Below, in pieces: positions 14,640 to 15,409 of a stretch of DNA of 15,409 nt (position 1 is the first letter of the stretch; each line of letters starts with the position of its first letter). Both the position numbers and the translations under genes were made by a program. Source of the stretch: Trichomonas tenax (Eukaryota > Parabasalia > Trichomonadida > Trichomonadidae); assembly GCA_023091735.1 (NCBI GenBank), contig JALKBU010001177.1, positions 1 to 15,409 on the forward strand, given 5' to 3'. The notes beneath the pieces were generated by a model. It ran no database searches and was not told the origin of the DNA. It saw only the letters and a program-made list of their open reading frames with translations.

Positions 14640-15409
14640 ATGTCTCTTTTTAAACTTCAAACTTCTTGGGAAGATTTCTTTGATGATTTACAACCTTCAG
14701 CTATTCCAGTTGAATATACTTCAGGCAAACATTTTGTTGTCAAATGCAAGTTTGAAAATATCGAAAATCGCGCGATTAATTTCAGTTCTCAAAGCAGTGA
14801 AAGCAGATTGTTGACAGAGTGTTGTCATTTTAATAACATAAAATCAAGTGGATATGGAGGCGCTATTTACTTTTATAATAAAGGCGAAATCTGCATCAAC
14901 AGAGTTTTTGGAATGAATTGCAGTTGTGGAAATAATAATGGTCACTTTAGTTATACAGAAGTTACAGATTCAGAAAACTACAAAAATTTTATTAACACGT
15001 CCACTTTTTCATTATGTAGTGATATTGAAAATGGAGTTTTTGCTTGTAATTTAAGAAATGGAAAATCACATTTTTCACAATCAAACATATCGAAATGTAA
15101 AGGATCTTATTCTGGATTATTATTTTATTATTCATATTCAACAAATTCTGAATATTCTTCATTTGAAAATGAAACTGCAAATGATTACATGTTTGTTTTT
15201 AATAATTGTAAGAATGGAGCAAGAACACAAAAATGTAACTATATCGGAAACAAAGGAAATTATCTATTATTTTCAGATTCTTATTCTCTCATTGTTGAAT
15301 TTTGCAATTTTATTGAAAATAATGTCTATTATATGTTTTATTTATACAATGGAAACATTACAGTCATTAATAGCTATTTTGATCAGGATATTGATAAGAT
15401 AACATCTTA
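14640..15409 (+). CDS. Beta-helix (Pmp-like) family protein, right copy, 3' end outside window
   Basis: The frame is open from the ATG at 14640 through 256 codons to the window edge. The features are those of the left copy: aromatic start TSWEDFFDDL, FENI near residue 38, FNNI near 64, GGAIYF near 73, a Cys pair in MNCSCGNN, and later NYIGNKGNYLLF and CNFIENN turns typical of a parallel beta-helix. About 25 of 256 residues differ from the left copy, plus one missing residue near residue 132. Neither copy shows an internal stop, so both may be functional. Substrate, partner and location are unknown. By analogy with Pmp-like and pectin-lyase-fold proteins it could be a surface or secreted protein, though no signal peptide is visible. 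Confidence 0.75.
   Translation, partial: MSLFKLQTSWEDFFDDLQPSAIPVEYTSGKHFVVKCKFENIENRAINFSSQSSESRLLTECCHFNNIKSSGYGGAIYFYNKGEICINRVFGMNCSCGNNNGHFSYTEVTDSENYKNFINTSTFSLCSDIENGVFACNLRNGKSHFSQSNISKCKGSYSGLLFYYSYSTNSEYSSFENETANDYMFVFNNCKNGARTQKCNYIGNKGNYLLFSDSYSLIVEFCNFIENNVYYMFYLYNGNITVINSYFDQDIDKITS

Larger units (their letters stand above)
14441..15409. repeat. Right arm of ~0.97-kb inverted gene duplication
   Basis: This arm is the reverse complement of 53-1024, with a one-codon deletion. Differences cluster in the middle of the coding region. The first 30 codons and the last roughly 40 visible codons are nearly identical, as is the upstream 200 bp. The right end is cut by the window. Confidence 0.9.

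Noticed and set aside
53..15409. Long inverted repeats as the terminal repeats of one 15-kb Maverick
   Set aside because: The arms encode a host-type beta-helix gene and its upstream region, their inner ends lie far from the capsid block, and two more family members lie inside the spacer. A gene duplication explains them better.

Overview
The window looks like genomic DNA of a trichomonad protist, most likely Trichomonas vaginalis or a close relative. Three things point there. The DNA is AT-rich and intronless. It carries a decaying Maverick/Polinton-type capsid gene block. It also carries four members of one divergent gene family of right-handed beta-helix (pectin-lyase-fold, Pmp-like) proteins, with FxxI/FxxN and GGAIY-type motifs. 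The species is an inference from remembered family features; nothing was searched.

Layout. (1) Positions 1-825 (minus strand) and 14640-15409 (plus strand) hold two nearly identical beta-helix genes pointing away from each other. Both run off the window. With about 200 bp of shared upstream DNA they form an inverted duplication (53-1024 against 14441-15409) around a 13.4-kb spacer. (2) Positions 1025-1703 hold no gene I can support. A 46-bp imperfect palindrome at 1704-1749 marks the change to very AT-rich DNA. (3) Positions of about 1750-6530 are a compact block of eight small genes, read as the structural module of a Maverick/Polinton. It contains a major-capsid-like gene (2676-4327), a divergent gene for a short amphipathic protein (2346-2615), two candidate minor structural proteins (4373-4804 and 5037-5718), and four small unassigned proteins. 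No DNA polymerase B, retroviral-type integrase, packaging ATPase or cysteine protease is present. Five of the eight genes are broken by single in-frame stops and/or one-base frameshifts, while their remaining reading frames are clean, so the inactivation looks recent. (4) Positions 6840-7478 are a 639-bp sequence bounded by 44-bp imperfect terminal inverted repeats, a candidate non-autonomous DNA transposon. Strong hairpins lie inside and beside it. (5) Positions 8639-9595 hold an intact third beta-helix paralogue, and 10338-11082 a fourth that is frameshifted. (6) Positions 11326-13867 hold gene debris: small open frames, a decayed minus-strand gene of higher GC (11952-12530), a minisatellite encoding 10-residue repeats downstream of a membrane segment (12543-12987), a foldback sequence (13109-13253), and another decayed minus-strand frame (13511-13867).

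How the parts relate. The capsid block would have worked as a unit of virion-like structural proteins, and several of its genes share a T-run motif 12-16 nt before the chosen start codon. The beta-helix genes are a host multigene family, probably surface or secreted by analogy. The TIR element, palindromes and minisatellite fit a repeat-rich host region where mobile DNA accumulates. The function of most small proteins cannot be named from sequence alone.
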